From contig NZ_HG322951.1 of assembly GCF_000455325.1 (NCBI RefSeq), forward strand, positions 3,519,182-3,583,181: a stretch of DNA of 64,000 bases, written 5' to 3'. Under the pieces are notes generated by a model. It had not been told where the DNA came from. It saw nothing but the letters and a program-made list of their open reading frames with translations, and searched no databases. Position 1 is the first letter of the stretch; the number at the start of each line of letters is the position of its first letter. The position numbers and the translations under genes were made by a program. This document shows positions 9,298 through 18,915 of the stretch, piece by piece. This DNA comes from Mycolicibacterium septicum DSM 44393. GTDB taxonomy: Bacteria; Actinomycetota; Actinomycetes; Mycobacteriales; Mycobacteriaceae.

Positions 9298-9635
9298 GCG
9301 AGACCGCTTCTGACGAACTGCTGGCCGACGTCGAGGAGGCCATGCGCGACGTCGTGGATCCCGAGCTGGGCATCAACGTCGTCGACCTGGGCCTGGTGTA
9401 CGGCCTCAATGTCGAGGAAGGTGACGCCGGCAAGGTCGCCCTTATCGACATGACGCTGACCTCGGCTGCCTGTCCGCTGACCGACGTGATCGAGGACCAG
9501 TCGCGTACCGCGTTGGTGGGCGCCGGGCTGGTCAACGAGATCAAGATCAACTGGGTCTGGAACCCGCCGTGGGGCCCGGACAAGATCACCGACGACGGGC
9601 GCGAGCAGTTACGCGCTCTCGGTTTCACGGTCTAG
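9294..9635 (+). CDS. sufT: SufT-like metal-sulfur cluster factor (DUF59/MIP18)
   Basis: Small cytoplasmic Fe-S maturation accessory protein, 113 residues. It shows the DUF59 hallmarks VVDPELGINVVDLGLVYG near residues 20-37, the conserved MTLTSAACPL segment with its cysteine, and a C-terminal WNPPWGPDKI. It overlaps sufU by ATGA and is the last gene of the suf operon. Matches Rv1466. The exact biochemical role of SufT proteins is less settled than that of the other Suf proteins. Confidence 0.93.
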   Translation: MSETASDELLADVEEAMRDVVDPELGINVVDLGLVYGLNVEEGDAGKVALIDMTLTSAACPLTDVIEDQSRTALVGAGLVNEIKINWVWNPPWGPDKITDDGREQLRALGFTV

Positions 9636-9663
9636 ATCCCGACAGACACCGCACAATGACCGT

Positions 9664-10191
9664 GTGATCACGGTCCCGGCGTTCGTCTGGCGTAGCGGCT
9701 TCGCGGGTCGGGCGCTGATCGTCGGCGCAGGTGTGGGCTTGGTGCTGGGTGCGCTCTCCTGGCTGGACTCTGGGTTCTGGGTCTCGGGCGTGCTGGTCCT
9801 CGTGATCGTCGGCACGTTCTACGGCATCTGGATGGCGCGCCGGATGGCCCGGTACTGGCCGATGTCGAAGCAGTTGACCGGAGCCGAGCGCGTGGCCGTC
9901 GTGCGCGCTGCCCGCGCCGGTCGGCGCATCGAGGATCCGCGATTGGCTGACGCCGCCCGCGACTACGGCCGCGGAGTGCACGAGGCGGCGGAGACGGCTC
10001 GCCCGTTTCGCTGGCTGCTGCCGTTGGTGCTCGTCGTCGCCTTGGCAAGCGCGTTGTGGGACGCCGTATTCGGATCGGTCGGCAATGCCGTGGTGTCGGT
10101 CATCTACTTGGCGGCGCTGGCGGTCGAACTCTCCTGGTGGCCGAGGCGGCAGGCGCAACTGCTGGCCAACGTCGACCGAGCGTGCCGGTAG
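9664..10191 (+). CDS. Membrane protein of unknown function
   Basis: 175 residues from a GTG 28 bp downstream of sufT. There are four likely membrane segments in two pairs: residues about 17-34 and 41-58, then, after a basic cytoplasmic stretch (RRMARYWPMSKQLTGAERVAVVRAARAGRR), about 124-140 and 143-160. No catalytic motif is recognised. The middle segment reads like a soluble amphipathic linker. It follows the suf operon without an obvious terminator, so read-through expression is possible. M. tuberculosis has fadE15, a PE_PGRS gene and ctpD at this point, so the gene belongs to a variable spot. Confidence 0.75.
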   Translation: MITVPAFVWRSGFAGRALIVGAGVGLVLGALSWLDSGFWVSGVLVLVIVGTFYGIWMARRMARYWPMSKQLTGAERVAVVRAARAGRRIEDPRLADAARDYGRGVHEAAETARPFRWLLPLVLVVALASALWDAVFGSVGNAVVSVIYLAALAVELSWWPRRQAQLLANVDRACR

Positions 10192-10317
10192 AGCAACAAC
10201 CAGCCCTGTGGATAACTCCCGATTCTGAGCCGATCCCGGGGTGGTTTGTCGGCCGGCGTCTTTAGCTTTCGGCGCAAGGGGACGGATGGCGTTCCCACGT
10301 AATCGGAAGGCACCACG

Positions 10318-11004
10318 ATGAGCACCGAAGCTGAACGACTGCACGCGGCCTGCGAACGCGATCTCGGCGACCCGGCGGGCTGGCCGGATCCCACTGCTTA
10401 TCCAAACGCGTTGGCGCTGTGCATCATTGATGCGATCTATGTCACGGGAGCACGTCATCAGACCGTCGAGCGGATCGTTGAGCGGTATCGCGGTCACCGG
10501 GCCGGGCAAGGGGGCGACGCCGACTCCGACGGCGCCCCGGAATTGCTGGCGAGCATCCACGGCCTCGGCGGACCGCGGCAGTGGGCGTCGCAGATCGGCA
10601 ACCGTCGCCCGACCTCCACCGCCAAGGGTGCGCCGCTGCGGTCGGTCGCACTCCTTGCGGCCGCCGGGGCCCTCGTCGAACTGGGCATCCGGACGGCCGA
10701 GGACCTCCGTACGGCCGCCCAGGACGACGATCGCCGCGCCGCGGCCAAGGCCGCGTGGTGCGCGGTGCCGGGGCAGCAGTCAGGTTTCACATGGGGTTAT
10801 CTGGTGACGCTCGCGCAGGTCCCCGGCGTCACGGTGGACCGGGCGGTGGCGGGCTACGTCGCCCGCGAGGCGGGTACGGCCACGCCCGCCGCCGCGCTGC
10901 TGCGCGCCGCGTCGGAATCCGCGGACTGGGAGAACGCCGCCCTTCACCACGCGATCTGGCGATTCGAGTCGGGACGCCCGTATCAACGGGAAGTGCCGGC
11001 CTGA
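10318..11004 (+). CDS. Uncharacterised protein, possible helix-hairpin-helix type fold
   Basis: 228 residues, ATG at 10318. The protein is soluble and mostly helical with no signal peptide. The order of elements (a helical N-terminus with ALCIIDAIYVTGARHQTVERIVERY, a basic middle, then WCAVPGQQSGFTWGYLVTLAQVPGVTVDRAV) is reminiscent of HhH DNA-glycosylase-like folds, but I see no catalytic Asp/Lys motif, so this is only a resemblance. It ends 28 bp before a strong hairpin. It is not part of the syntenic M. tuberculosis set. Confidence 0.7.
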   Translation: MSTEAERLHAACERDLGDPAGWPDPTAYPNALALCIIDAIYVTGARHQTVERIVERYRGHRAGQGGDADSDGAPELLASIHGLGGPRQWASQIGNRRPTSTAKGAPLRSVALLAAAGALVELGIRTAEDLRTAAQDDDRRAAAKAAWCAVPGQQSGFTWGYLVTLAQVPGVTVDRAVAGYVAREAGTATPAAALLRAASESADWENAALHHAIWRFESGRPYQREVPA

Positions 11005-11032
11005 CGTCCTGACGCCAGGCGGGCGCGGGGGT

Positions 11033-11063
11033 GGCTTTCGGCGGCGCGCGCCCGCCGAAAGCC
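11033..11063 (+). terminator. GC-rich hairpin, likely transcription end after 10318-11004
   Basis: A perfect 12-bp stem GGCTTTCGGCGG / CCGCCGAAAGCC encloses a 7-nt CG-only loop. No T-run follows, so it resembles the tail-less hairpins proposed as mycobacterial terminators more than a classical intrinsic terminator. It separates the unknown gene from the thioredoxin gene. Confidence 0.5.
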
Positions 11064-11127
11064 TGCTGCCAGTTCATATTGCCCATATGGTGGGAACAGG
11101 CCGCTACGCCCCGACGTTAGGAAAAGT

Positions 11128-11502
11128 GTGAGTACGCAGGACATCACCGCAGATCAGTTCAATGACATCGTCAACGGCAACGACATCGTGCTGGTGGATT
11201 TCTGGGCGTCGTGGTGCGGACCGTGTCGTGCCTTCGCACCGACGTTCAAGGCCGCCTCGGAGCAGCACCCTGACGTCGTGTTCGCCAAGGTGGACACCGA
11301 GGCCGAGCAGGGGCTCGCCGCGGCTGCCGACATCCGGTCGATCCCGACCCTGATGGCGTTCAAGAAGGGCAAGCTGGTCTTCAACCAGGCCGGAGCACTG
11401 CCACCGGCGGCGCTGGAGGATCTGGTTCAGAAGATCAAGGAATTCGACATCGACGCGGCCATGAAAGAGCAGGCCGCTGAGGGCGACGCCGAACAGGTGT
11501 GA
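11128..11502 (+). CDS. trxB1: Thioredoxin (TrxB1-like)
   Basis: Cytoplasmic thiol-disulfide reductant, 124 residues. The active site WCGPC has C30 and C33; the cis-proline region is SIPTLMAF. The acidic C-terminal tail extends slightly past the thioredoxin fold. The GTG at 11128 follows an AGGAAAA ribosome-binding sequence. It resembles M. tuberculosis Rv1471 and is followed, as there, by echA12. Only one thioredoxin gene is present, whereas M. tuberculosis has two in tandem (Rv1470 and Rv1471). Confidence 0.9.
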   Translation: MSTQDITADQFNDIVNGNDIVLVDFWASWCGPCRAFAPTFKAASEQHPDVVFAKVDTEAEQGLAAAADIRSIPTLMAFKKGKLVFNQAGALPPAALEDLVQKIKEFDIDAAMKEQAAEGDAEQV

Positions 11503-11520
11503 TGAACGGCACGCGATAGC

Positions 11521-12351
11521 GTGCTGTCCGTGACTGCGCAGAACGAATTCGTACTGGTTGACCGTCCGCGACCGGACGTGGCCCTGGTGACCCTCAACCG
11601 GCCTGAGCGGATGAACTCGATGGCGTTCGACGTCATGGTGCCGCTCAAGGGCGTCCTCGAAGACCTCCGCTACGACAACAGCGTGCGCGTCGTGGTGCTT
11701 ACCGGGGCCGGCCGGGGCTTCTCGTCCGGGGCCGATCACAAGTCGGCCGGCTCCGTTCCGCACGTCGCCGGTCTGACCAGGCCGACGTACGCCCTGCGGT
11801 CGATGGAGATCCTCGACGATGTGATTCTCGCCCTACGGCGGCTGCACCAGCCGGTGATCGCCGCCGTCAACGGCGCGGCCATCGGGGGCGGCCTCTGCCT
11901 GGCGCTGGCGTGTGACGTTCGGGTCGCCGCCGAGGGCGCCTACTTCCGCGCCGCGGGGATCAACAACGGGCTTACCGCCAGTGAGCTGGGCTTGTCCTAC
12001 CTGCTGCCGCGGGCGATCGGGTCGTCACGGGCGTTCGAGATCATGCTGACAGGCCGTGACGTCGACGCGCAGGAGGCAGAGCGCATCGGTCTGGTCTCCA
12101 GCGTGGTGGCCGAGGAGGCGCTCCTGGACGCCTGCTACTCGATGGCGGACCGCATGGCGGCGTTCTCCCGGCCGGGTATCGAGTTGACCAAGCGCACACT
12201 TTGGAGTGGACTGGACGCCGCTAGCCTGGAGGGGCACATGCAGGCCGAGGGCCTGGGACAACTTTTCGTGCGCCTGCTCACCGCAAACTTCGAGGAAGCG
12301 GTTGCCGCGCGCGCGGAGAAGCGCCCCGCCGTATTTACCGACGAGAAGTAA
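11521..12351 (+). CDS. echA12: Enoyl-CoA hydratase/isomerase family protein EchA12
   Basis: Crotonase-superfamily enzyme, 276 residues from the GTG at 11521; the GTG at 11530 is an alternative start. The oxyanion-hole segments are RGFSSGADHKSAG and NGAAIGGGLCLALACDVRVA. The C-terminal two thirds match EchA12 (Rv1472) nearly residue for residue (NNGLTASELGLSYLLPRAIGSSRAFEIMLTGRDV). The substrate is unproven. It lies 18 bp after the thioredoxin gene and 24 bp before the ABC-F gene, so the three are probably co-transcribed. Confidence 0.9.
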   Translation: MLSVTAQNEFVLVDRPRPDVALVTLNRPERMNSMAFDVMVPLKGVLEDLRYDNSVRVVVLTGAGRGFSSGADHKSAGSVPHVAGLTRPTYALRSMEILDDVILALRRLHQPVIAAVNGAAIGGGLCLALACDVRVAAEGAYFRAAGINNGLTASELGLSYLLPRAIGSSRAFEIMLTGRDVDAQEAERIGLVSSVVAEEALLDACYSMADRMAAFSRPGIELTKRTLWSGLDAASLEGHMQAEGLGQLFVRLLTANFEEAVAARAEKRPAVFTDEK

Positions 12352-12375
12352 CACAGACACCGAGGAGGACGCAGC

Positions 12376-14004
<1,629 letters not shown>

Positions 14005-14037
14005 CATCGAATTCTCAAGAACCACCACATCTTCGAG

Positions 14038-14056
14038 AACGTCAATATAAGACGTT
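14038..14056. repeat. Short AT-rich inverted repeat after the ABC-F gene
   Basis: Arms AACGTC and GACGTT are perfect reverse complements around AATATAA. The site lies 34 bp past the ABC-F stop and upstream of the small HTH gene, with a possible -10 element TACTGT at 14091-14096. It may be an operator for the downstream gene; function is not shown. Confidence 0.35.
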
Positions 14057-14133
14057 GGACAAATCGACCCCTCGGTGTGTGGGTGGTTTCTACTGTGGGT
14101 ATCCGTCGGGACATCACAAGCGGGGAGATGTCG

Positions 14134-14328
14134 ATGAGGGATATGAACAAGAATCGTGGCGAACTGCTGTCAGAGCTTCGCAGGGCATACGAAGGGGGTG
14201 CCAGCATCCGCACGCTTGTGGCGACGACCGGACGATCTTACGGCTCGATCCACAGCTTGCTGCGGGAGTCGGGAACGACGATGCGCAGCCGCGGCGGTCC
14301 CAACCACCGCACCCGGTCCAGGGTGTGA
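14134..14328 (+). CDS. Small helix-turn-helix protein (Rv1473A-like)
   Basis: 64 residues from the ATG at 14134, which sits 6 bp after a GGGGAG ribosome-binding sequence. In-frame ATGs at 14128 and 14143 and a longer frame from 14077 are possible but poorly placed. The core GASIRTLVATTGRSYGSIHSLLRESG is a compact HTH like those of resolvase or WhiA-type domains, and the C-terminus is a basic tail. It corresponds to the small protein Rv1473A, annotated as a possible regulator. Targets are unknown. Confidence 0.8.
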   Translation: MRDMNKNRGELLSELRRAYEGGASIRTLVATTGRSYGSIHSLLRESGTTMRSRGGPNHRTRSRV

Positions 14329-14357
14329 TGAGCACAACCGCTGTGCGGTAGCAGGAT

Positions 14358-14936
14358 TCAGCTATCCGCCGGCGTCTGCTGCCGCACGCTGTCCTCGACC
14401 AGGTCCAGCACCGCGGTGAGGTTCTTCGGGTCCTCGCCGGAGGCGATGCGGGCTACCAGGCCGTCGAGAACCAGATCCAGGTAGATGTGCAGGACCGCAC
14501 TCGGCACGTCGTCACGTAGACGTCCGGCCTGTTTCTGGCGGCGCAGGCGCTCGGTGATCGCGGCGTCCAGCTCGGCGGACCGTTCCGCCCAGCCTTGGTG
14601 AAAGGCCGGATCGTTGCGCAGCTTGCGGGCGATTTCCAGCCGGGTGGCCAGCCAGTCGAACTGCTCGGGCGCGGCAAGCATGTTCCGCATCACCTGGATC
14701 AGGCCTTCGCGGGCGGCCACTTCGGCCATCCGCTCGGCGTCCTCCCGGGCCAGTTCGAAGAACAAGGTGTCCTTGTCCTTGAAGTGGTGAAAGATTGCGC
14801 CGCGCGACAGCCCGATGGTTTCTTCGAGCCGTCGCACGGTCGCGCTCTCATATCCGTACTGACCGAAGCAGCGCCGGGCGCCGTCGAGAATCTGACGACG
14901 CCGGGCGGCAAGATGATCGTCCGTCACCCTGGGCAC
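14358..14936 (-). CDS. acnR: TetR-family repressor of aconitase (AcnR-like)
   Basis: 192 residues, GTG start at 14936. The N-terminal TetR HTH spans residues about 12-55 (RRQILDGARRCFGQYGYESATVRRLEETIGLSRGAIFHHFKDKDTLF); the rest is a ligand/dimer domain. It lies 67 bp downstream of acn on the same strand, the arrangement of M. tuberculosis Rv1474c and of Corynebacterium glutamicum acnR. A match to the published AcnR box occurs in the acn promoter (17891-17906), supporting the assignment as the acn repressor. Confidence 0.88.
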   Translation of the reverse strand: MPRVTDDHLAARRRQILDGARRCFGQYGYESATVRRLEETIGLSRGAIFHHFKDKDTLFFELAREDAERMAEVAAREGLIQVMRNMLAAPEQFDWLATRLEIARKLRNDPAFHQGWAERSAELDAAITERLRRQKQAGRLRDDVPSAVLHIYLDLVLDGLVARIASGEDPKNLTAVLDLVEDSVRQQTPADS

Positions 14937-15003
14937 TGGAGAACTCCTCGCCCAAGCGCGGCTCGGCGCCGCGCCTGTGCTGCTTCGGTTGTCGGATTCA
15001 GGA

Positions 15004-17832
15004 TTACTTCGACTTCAGCATGTTGCGCAGCACGTACTGCAGGATGCCGCCGTTGCGGTAGTAGTCGGCCTCGCCGGGGGTGTCGATGCGGACCACCGCG
15101 TCGAACTCCACCTTGCTGCCGTCTTCCTTAGTGGCGGTCACCTTCACCGTCTTCGGGGTCTTGCCCTTGTTGAGCTCCTCGATGCCGGTGATGTCGTAGG
15201 TCTCGGTGCCGTCCAGCTTGAGGCTGGCGGCCGACTCACCTGCCGGGAACTGCAGCGGGATGACGCCCATGCCGATCAGGTTCGACCGGTGGATGCGCTC
15301 GAAGGACTCGGTGATGACGGCCTTCACGCCCAGCAGCACCGTGCCCTTGGCCGCCCAGTCACGCGAGCTGCCCGACCCGTATTCCTTGCCGCCCAACACG
15401 ACCAGCGGGGTGCCGGCTTCCTTGTAGTTGACCGACGCGTCGTAGATGAACGCCTGCGGGCCGCCGGGCTGGGTGAAGTCACGCGTGTAGCCGCCGGACA
15501 CGTCGTCGAGCAGCTGGTTCTTCAGCCGGATGTTGGCGAAGGTGCCACGGATCATCACCTCGTGGTTGCCGCGTCGCGACCCCAGCGAGTTGTAGTCCTT
15601 GCGCTCAACGCCGTTGGCGTCCAGGTACTGCGCGGCCGGGGTGCCCGGCTTGATCGAACCGGCCGGGCTGATGTGATCGGTGGTCACCGAGTCACCCAGC
15701 AGGGCAAGGACTCTGGCGCCCTTGATGTCGCCGACCGGCTCCGGCTCGGCGGGCATGCCGTCGAAGTACGGGGCCTTGCGCACGTAGGTGGAGGCGTCGT
15801 CCCACTCGAAGATGTTGCCTTCGGGGGTCGAGAGCGAACGCCAGCGGTCATCGCCCTTGAACACGTCGGCGTAGGAGTCGGTGAACATCTCCCGGTTGAT
15901 CGAGGACGCGATGGTCTCCTCGATCTCGGCCGCCGACGGCCAGATGTCCTTCAAGAAGACGTCATTGCCGTCCTGGTCCTGCCCGAGCGGGTCGGACTCG
16001 AAGTCGAAGTCCATGGTGCCTGCGATGCCGTAGGCGATGACCAGCGGCGGCGAGGCCAGGTAGTTCATCTTGACGTCGGGGGAGATGCGGCCCTCGAAGT
16101 TGCGGTTACCCGAGAGCACCGCGGTCACCGAAAGGTCGTTGTCGTTGATGGCCTTGCTGATCTCGTCGGGCAGCGGACCGGTGTTGCCGATGCACGTGGT
16201 GCAGCCGTAGCCGCCGAGGTAGTAGCCCAGCTTCTCCAGGTAGGGCCAGAGGTTGGCCTTGTTGTAGTAGTCGGTGACGACCTGGCTGCCCGGTGCCATG
16301 TTGGTCTTGACCCACGGCTTGCTGGTCAGGCCCTTCTCGACGGCCTTCTTGGCCAGCAGGGCCGCGCCGAGCATGACCGACGGGTTGGAGGTGTTGGTGC
16401 ACGAGGTGATGCCCGCGACGACGACCGCGCCGTGGTCGAGCACGAAGTCGCCGCGCTCCTCGGAGCGGACGGTGACCGGCTTGGACGGCCGGCCCTCGGA
16501 ACCGTTGGCGGCCGACGGGCGGACGTCGACCGCACCGTCGTCGGCGAAGGACAGCGCGACAGAGTCGCTGGCCGGGAAGGACTCGTCGACGGCCTCATCG
16601 AGCTTGGTCTCGGGGGTCGGGAGGTTTTCCTCGACGTAGTTGTGGATGTCCTTGCGGAACGCGTTCTTGGCGTCCGACAGCTCGATGCGGTCCTGCGGGC
16701 GCTTCGGGCCGGAGATCGAGGGCACCACGGTCGACAGGTCGAGCTCGAGGTACTCGGAGAAGGCCGGCTCGTGGTCGGCGTTGTGCCACATGCCCTGCGT
16801 CTTGGCGTACGCCTCGACCAGTGCCAGCTGCTCCTCGGTACGCCCGGTCAGCCGCAGGTAGTTGATGGTCTCTTCGTCGATCGGGAAGATCGCTGCGGTG
16901 GAACCGAATTCGGGGCTCATGTTGCCCAGGGTGGCGCGGTTGGCCAGCGGCACCTCGGCGACGCCCTTGCCGTAGAACTCGACGAACTTGCCGACCACGC
17001 CGTGCTTGCGCAGCATGTCGGTGACGGTGAGCACCACGTCAGTGGCGGTCACGCCGGGCTTGATCTCACCGGTCAGCTTGAAGCCGACGACGCGGGGGAT
17101 GAGCATCGAGACGGGCTGGCCCAGCATGGCGGCCTCGGCCTCGATACCGCCGACGCCCCAGCCCAGCACACCGAGACCGTTCTCCATGGTGGTGTGGCTG
17201 TCGGTGCCCACACAGGTGTCGGGGTAGGCCACCCCGTCGCGCTCGAACACCACTCGGGCCAGGTATTCGATGTTGACCTGATGGACGATGCCGGTGCCCG
17301 GGGGGACGACCTTGAAGTCGTCGAAGGCGCCCTGCCCCCAGCGCAGGAACTGGTAGCGCTCGGAGTTGCGTTCGTATTCGAGCTCGACGTTGCGCTCGAA
17401 CGCGCCGGCATTGCCGAACACGTCGAGGATCACGGAGTGGTCGATGACCATCTCTGCCGGCGAGAGCGGGTTCACCTTGTCCGGATCCCCACCCAGGGCC
17501 GCGACAGCCTCGCGCATCGTCGCTAGGTCGACGATGCACGGCACGCCGGTGAAGTCCTGCATCAGCACCCGCGCCGGCGTGAACTGGATCTCGACGCTCG
17601 GCTCGGCCGAGGGATCCCAGTTGGCGATGGCCTGGATGTGGTCTTTGGTGATGTTGGCGCCGTCCTCGGTGCGCAGGAGGTTCTCCGCGAGCACCTTGAG
17701 GCTGTACGGGAGCTTTTCGGTACCGGGTACCGCGTCGAGGCGATAGATCTCGTAGCTCTTGTCCCCGACAGTCAGAGTGTCGCGGGCACCAAATGAGTTA
17801 AGGGACGAATTTTCCGTATTCTCGCTGCTCAC
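15004..17832 (-). CDS. acn: Aconitate hydratase
   Basis: TCA-cycle enzyme interconverting citrate and isocitrate, of the AcnA/IRP1 type, 942 residues. The [4Fe-4S] ligands are C478 (GITSCTN) and C544 and C547 (GCTTCIGNTG). The C-terminal swivel domain includes the conserved GSSRDWAAKG segment. The start is GTG at 17832; the ATG two bases upstream is out of frame. As an Fe-S enzyme it depends on the SUF system also in this window, and bifunctional RNA-binding activity is known for the family. Confidence 0.97.
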   Translation of the reverse strand: MSSENTENSSLNSFGARDTLTVGDKSYEIYRLDAVPGTEKLPYSLKVLAENLLRTEDGANITKDHIQAIANWDPSAEPSVEIQFTPARVLMQDFTGVPCIVDLATMREAVAALGGDPDKVNPLSPAEMVIDHSVILDVFGNAGAFERNVELEYERNSERYQFLRWGQGAFDDFKVVPPGTGIVHQVNIEYLARVVFERDGVAYPDTCVGTDSHTTMENGLGVLGWGVGGIEAEAAMLGQPVSMLIPRVVGFKLTGEIKPGVTATDVVLTVTDMLRKHGVVGKFVEFYGKGVAEVPLANRATLGNMSPEFGSTAAIFPIDEETINYLRLTGRTEEQLALVEAYAKTQGMWHNADHEPAFSEYLELDLSTVVPSISGPKRPQDRIELSDAKNAFRKDIHNYVEENLPTPETKLDEAVDESFPASDSVALSFADDGAVDVRPSAANGSEGRPSKPVTVRSEERGDFVLDHGAVVVAGITSCTNTSNPSVMLGAALLAKKAVEKGLTSKPWVKTNMAPGSQVVTDYYNKANLWPYLEKLGYYLGGYGCTTCIGNTGPLPDEISKAINDNDLSVTAVLSGNRNFEGRISPDVKMNYLASPPLVIAYGIAGTMDFDFESDPLGQDQDGNDVFLKDIWPSAAEIEETIASSINREMFTDSYADVFKGDDRWRSLSTPEGNIFEWDDASTYVRKAPYFDGMPAEPEPVGDIKGARVLALLGDSVTTDHISPAGSIKPGTPAAQYLDANGVERKDYNSLGSRRGNHEVMIRGTFANIRLKNQLLDDVSGGYTRDFTQPGGPQAFIYDASVNYKEAGTPLVVLGGKEYGSGSSRDWAAKGTVLLGVKAVITESFERIHRSNLIGMGVIPLQFPAGESAASLKLDGTETYDITGIEELNKGKTPKTVKVTATKEDGSKVEFDAVVRIDTPGEADYYRNGGILQYVLRNMLKSK

Positions 17833-17883
17833 ATCAACTCCCGGTTAGATCTCGCCGCGACGGGCTGTGTCGGCGGCGTGCTG

Positions 17884-17906
17884 ATCCTAACAGTACGCTT
17901 GTCCTG
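17884..17906 (-). promoter_or_regulatory. acn promoter with AcnR box
   Basis: On the minus strand the sequence CAGGACAAGCGTACTG (17906 to 17891) fits the AcnR consensus known from C. glutamicum, CAGNACnnncGTACTG, at every defined base. It is followed after one base by TAGGAT (17889-17884), a good -10 hexamer (TANNNT). The operator thus overlaps the -35/spacer region of acn, as expected for repression. Confidence 0.75.
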
Positions 17907-18107
17907 CAATGGCCGGCGGGCCGGGGTCCAGTCTTCACTGGTCGCGTGTTCGTTGCCACCCCGTCCGGGCGATCCGTGTGATCCGTCGGCCGGCACCCGC
18001 CCAACGCCTGCCTCGAGCGTCACCCGGGCATGACGATAGGTGGTCGATGCGGTGACGATTTCCGTGTCGCTTCGCAGGGGTGGATGGGCTCGGGATACCG
18101 TGCGTCT

Positions 18108-18692
18108 GTGACCGGACCCCATGTCATCCCGTTCCTGCCGGCCTACATCCCGGTCGAGGTGTGTGACACCGTCGGGATGGATCCGGCGCAACCCGAAGGG
18201 GTGGCCAAGTGCATGGCGGCCGTGCAGGCGGACGTTCGCGACGACGGGGTCAGTGCACCGGACGCCGATGTCGAGGCCCTGCGCCAGGTGGTCAGCGACG
18301 CCCGTCAGGGCGGGGTCGACCTCAAGATCGTGGTGCTGCCGCAGAACCCCGGCATCGATACGCCGCTGCGTGACATCGCCTCGGAGGTCGGGGAGGCCAA
18401 TCCGGGTGCGACCGTGCTCGCGCTGAGTCCGTCTTTCGCCGGTACGTACAGCCCGACTGTCGACCGGGTGACTTTGGAAGCCGGACAGGATGTGGCCAAA
18501 ACCGGTAATCCGGTGTTGTCGGCGAAGAATTTCGTCGGCGAGATTTCGACCCCCGACTTTCCCTGGACCGCACTCACGATCGTGCTGACGCTCGGAGTTG
18601 CCGCGGCGGCCGCACTGACTCGCGCTCTGCAGGTGCGCAGCAAACGATTGGCCGGGTCAGGGGCCTCGAGCGCCCCTTCGACGGAGGTCTGA
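18108..18692 (+). CDS. Rv1476-family membrane protein
   Basis: 194 residues from the GTG at 18108. The frame is open from 18030, but 18108 gives the usual length for this family (about 186). The N-terminal domain of about 140 residues is soluble and contains an NPGIDTPLRDIASEVG region. One C-terminal membrane helix follows (WTALTIVLTLGVAAAAALTRAL, about residues 151-172) with a short basic tail. It sits between acn and ripA as in M. tuberculosis. The domain resembles extracytoplasmic TPM-like folds, but no function is established. It diverges from acn across a 275-bp region holding the acn promoter. Confidence 0.82.
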   Translation: MTGPHVIPFLPAYIPVEVCDTVGMDPAQPEGVAKCMAAVQADVRDDGVSAPDADVEALRQVVSDARQGGVDLKIVVLPQNPGIDTPLRDIASEVGEANPGATVLALSPSFAGTYSPTVDRVTLEAGQDVAKTGNPVLSAKNFVGEISTPDFPWTALTIVLTLGVAAAAALTRALQVRSKRLAGSGASSAPSTEV

Positions 18693-18740
18693 AAAACCCG
18701 TCGAACATTAGTTCGGAATATCTCCCAATATCACTAATAG

Positions 18741-18851
18741 GTCACACTATTCGCAATTACATTCCTGTAATTTGTGACTAAAGTTTCTTTGGCTTCAGAT
18801 GTGACGTACGGTGCAATCGGTACCCATTGTTGCAGTTGTGCTTCATGTGAC
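18741..18851. promoter_or_regulatory. Cluster of GTCACA/TGTGAC motifs upstream of ripA, MtrA-like sites
   Basis: GTCACA occurs at 18741-18746 and its complement TGTGAC at 18773-18778, 18800-18805 and 18846-18851. Between the first two is a perfect palindrome, AATTACA (18755-18761) and TGTAATT (18766-18772). The response regulator MtrA is reported to bind GTCACA-like repeats at oriC, fbpB and ripA. Assignment to MtrA is inferred from motif and neighbouring gene. Confidence 0.55.
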
Positions 18852-18873
18852 TTCTGTGCAAAGGCCCCGAGCA

Positions 18874-18892
18874 AACGCCGTACGCCGGCGTT
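18874..18892 (+). promoter_or_regulatory. Hairpin just upstream of the ripA ribosome-binding site
   Basis: A perfect 7-bp stem AACGCCG / CGGCGTT encloses a 5-nt loop. It ends 8 nt before the GGAG sequence at 18901-18904, so in the leader it could influence ribosome access. No T-run follows, so it is not a terminator. Confidence 0.4.
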
Positions 18893-18915
18893 GAGCCATA
18901 GGAGACTTGAGTCGA

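Noticed and set aside
14977..17526. 849-codon plus-strand open frame opposite acn
   Set aside because: Antisense shadow of aconitase; composition is typical of GC-driven open frames and no motif is present.
18741..18778. CRP site upstream of ripA
   Set aside because: The half-sites are in the order TCACA...TGTGA, the inverse of a CRP site, and the spacing is far too long. The GTCACA repeats fit MtrA better.
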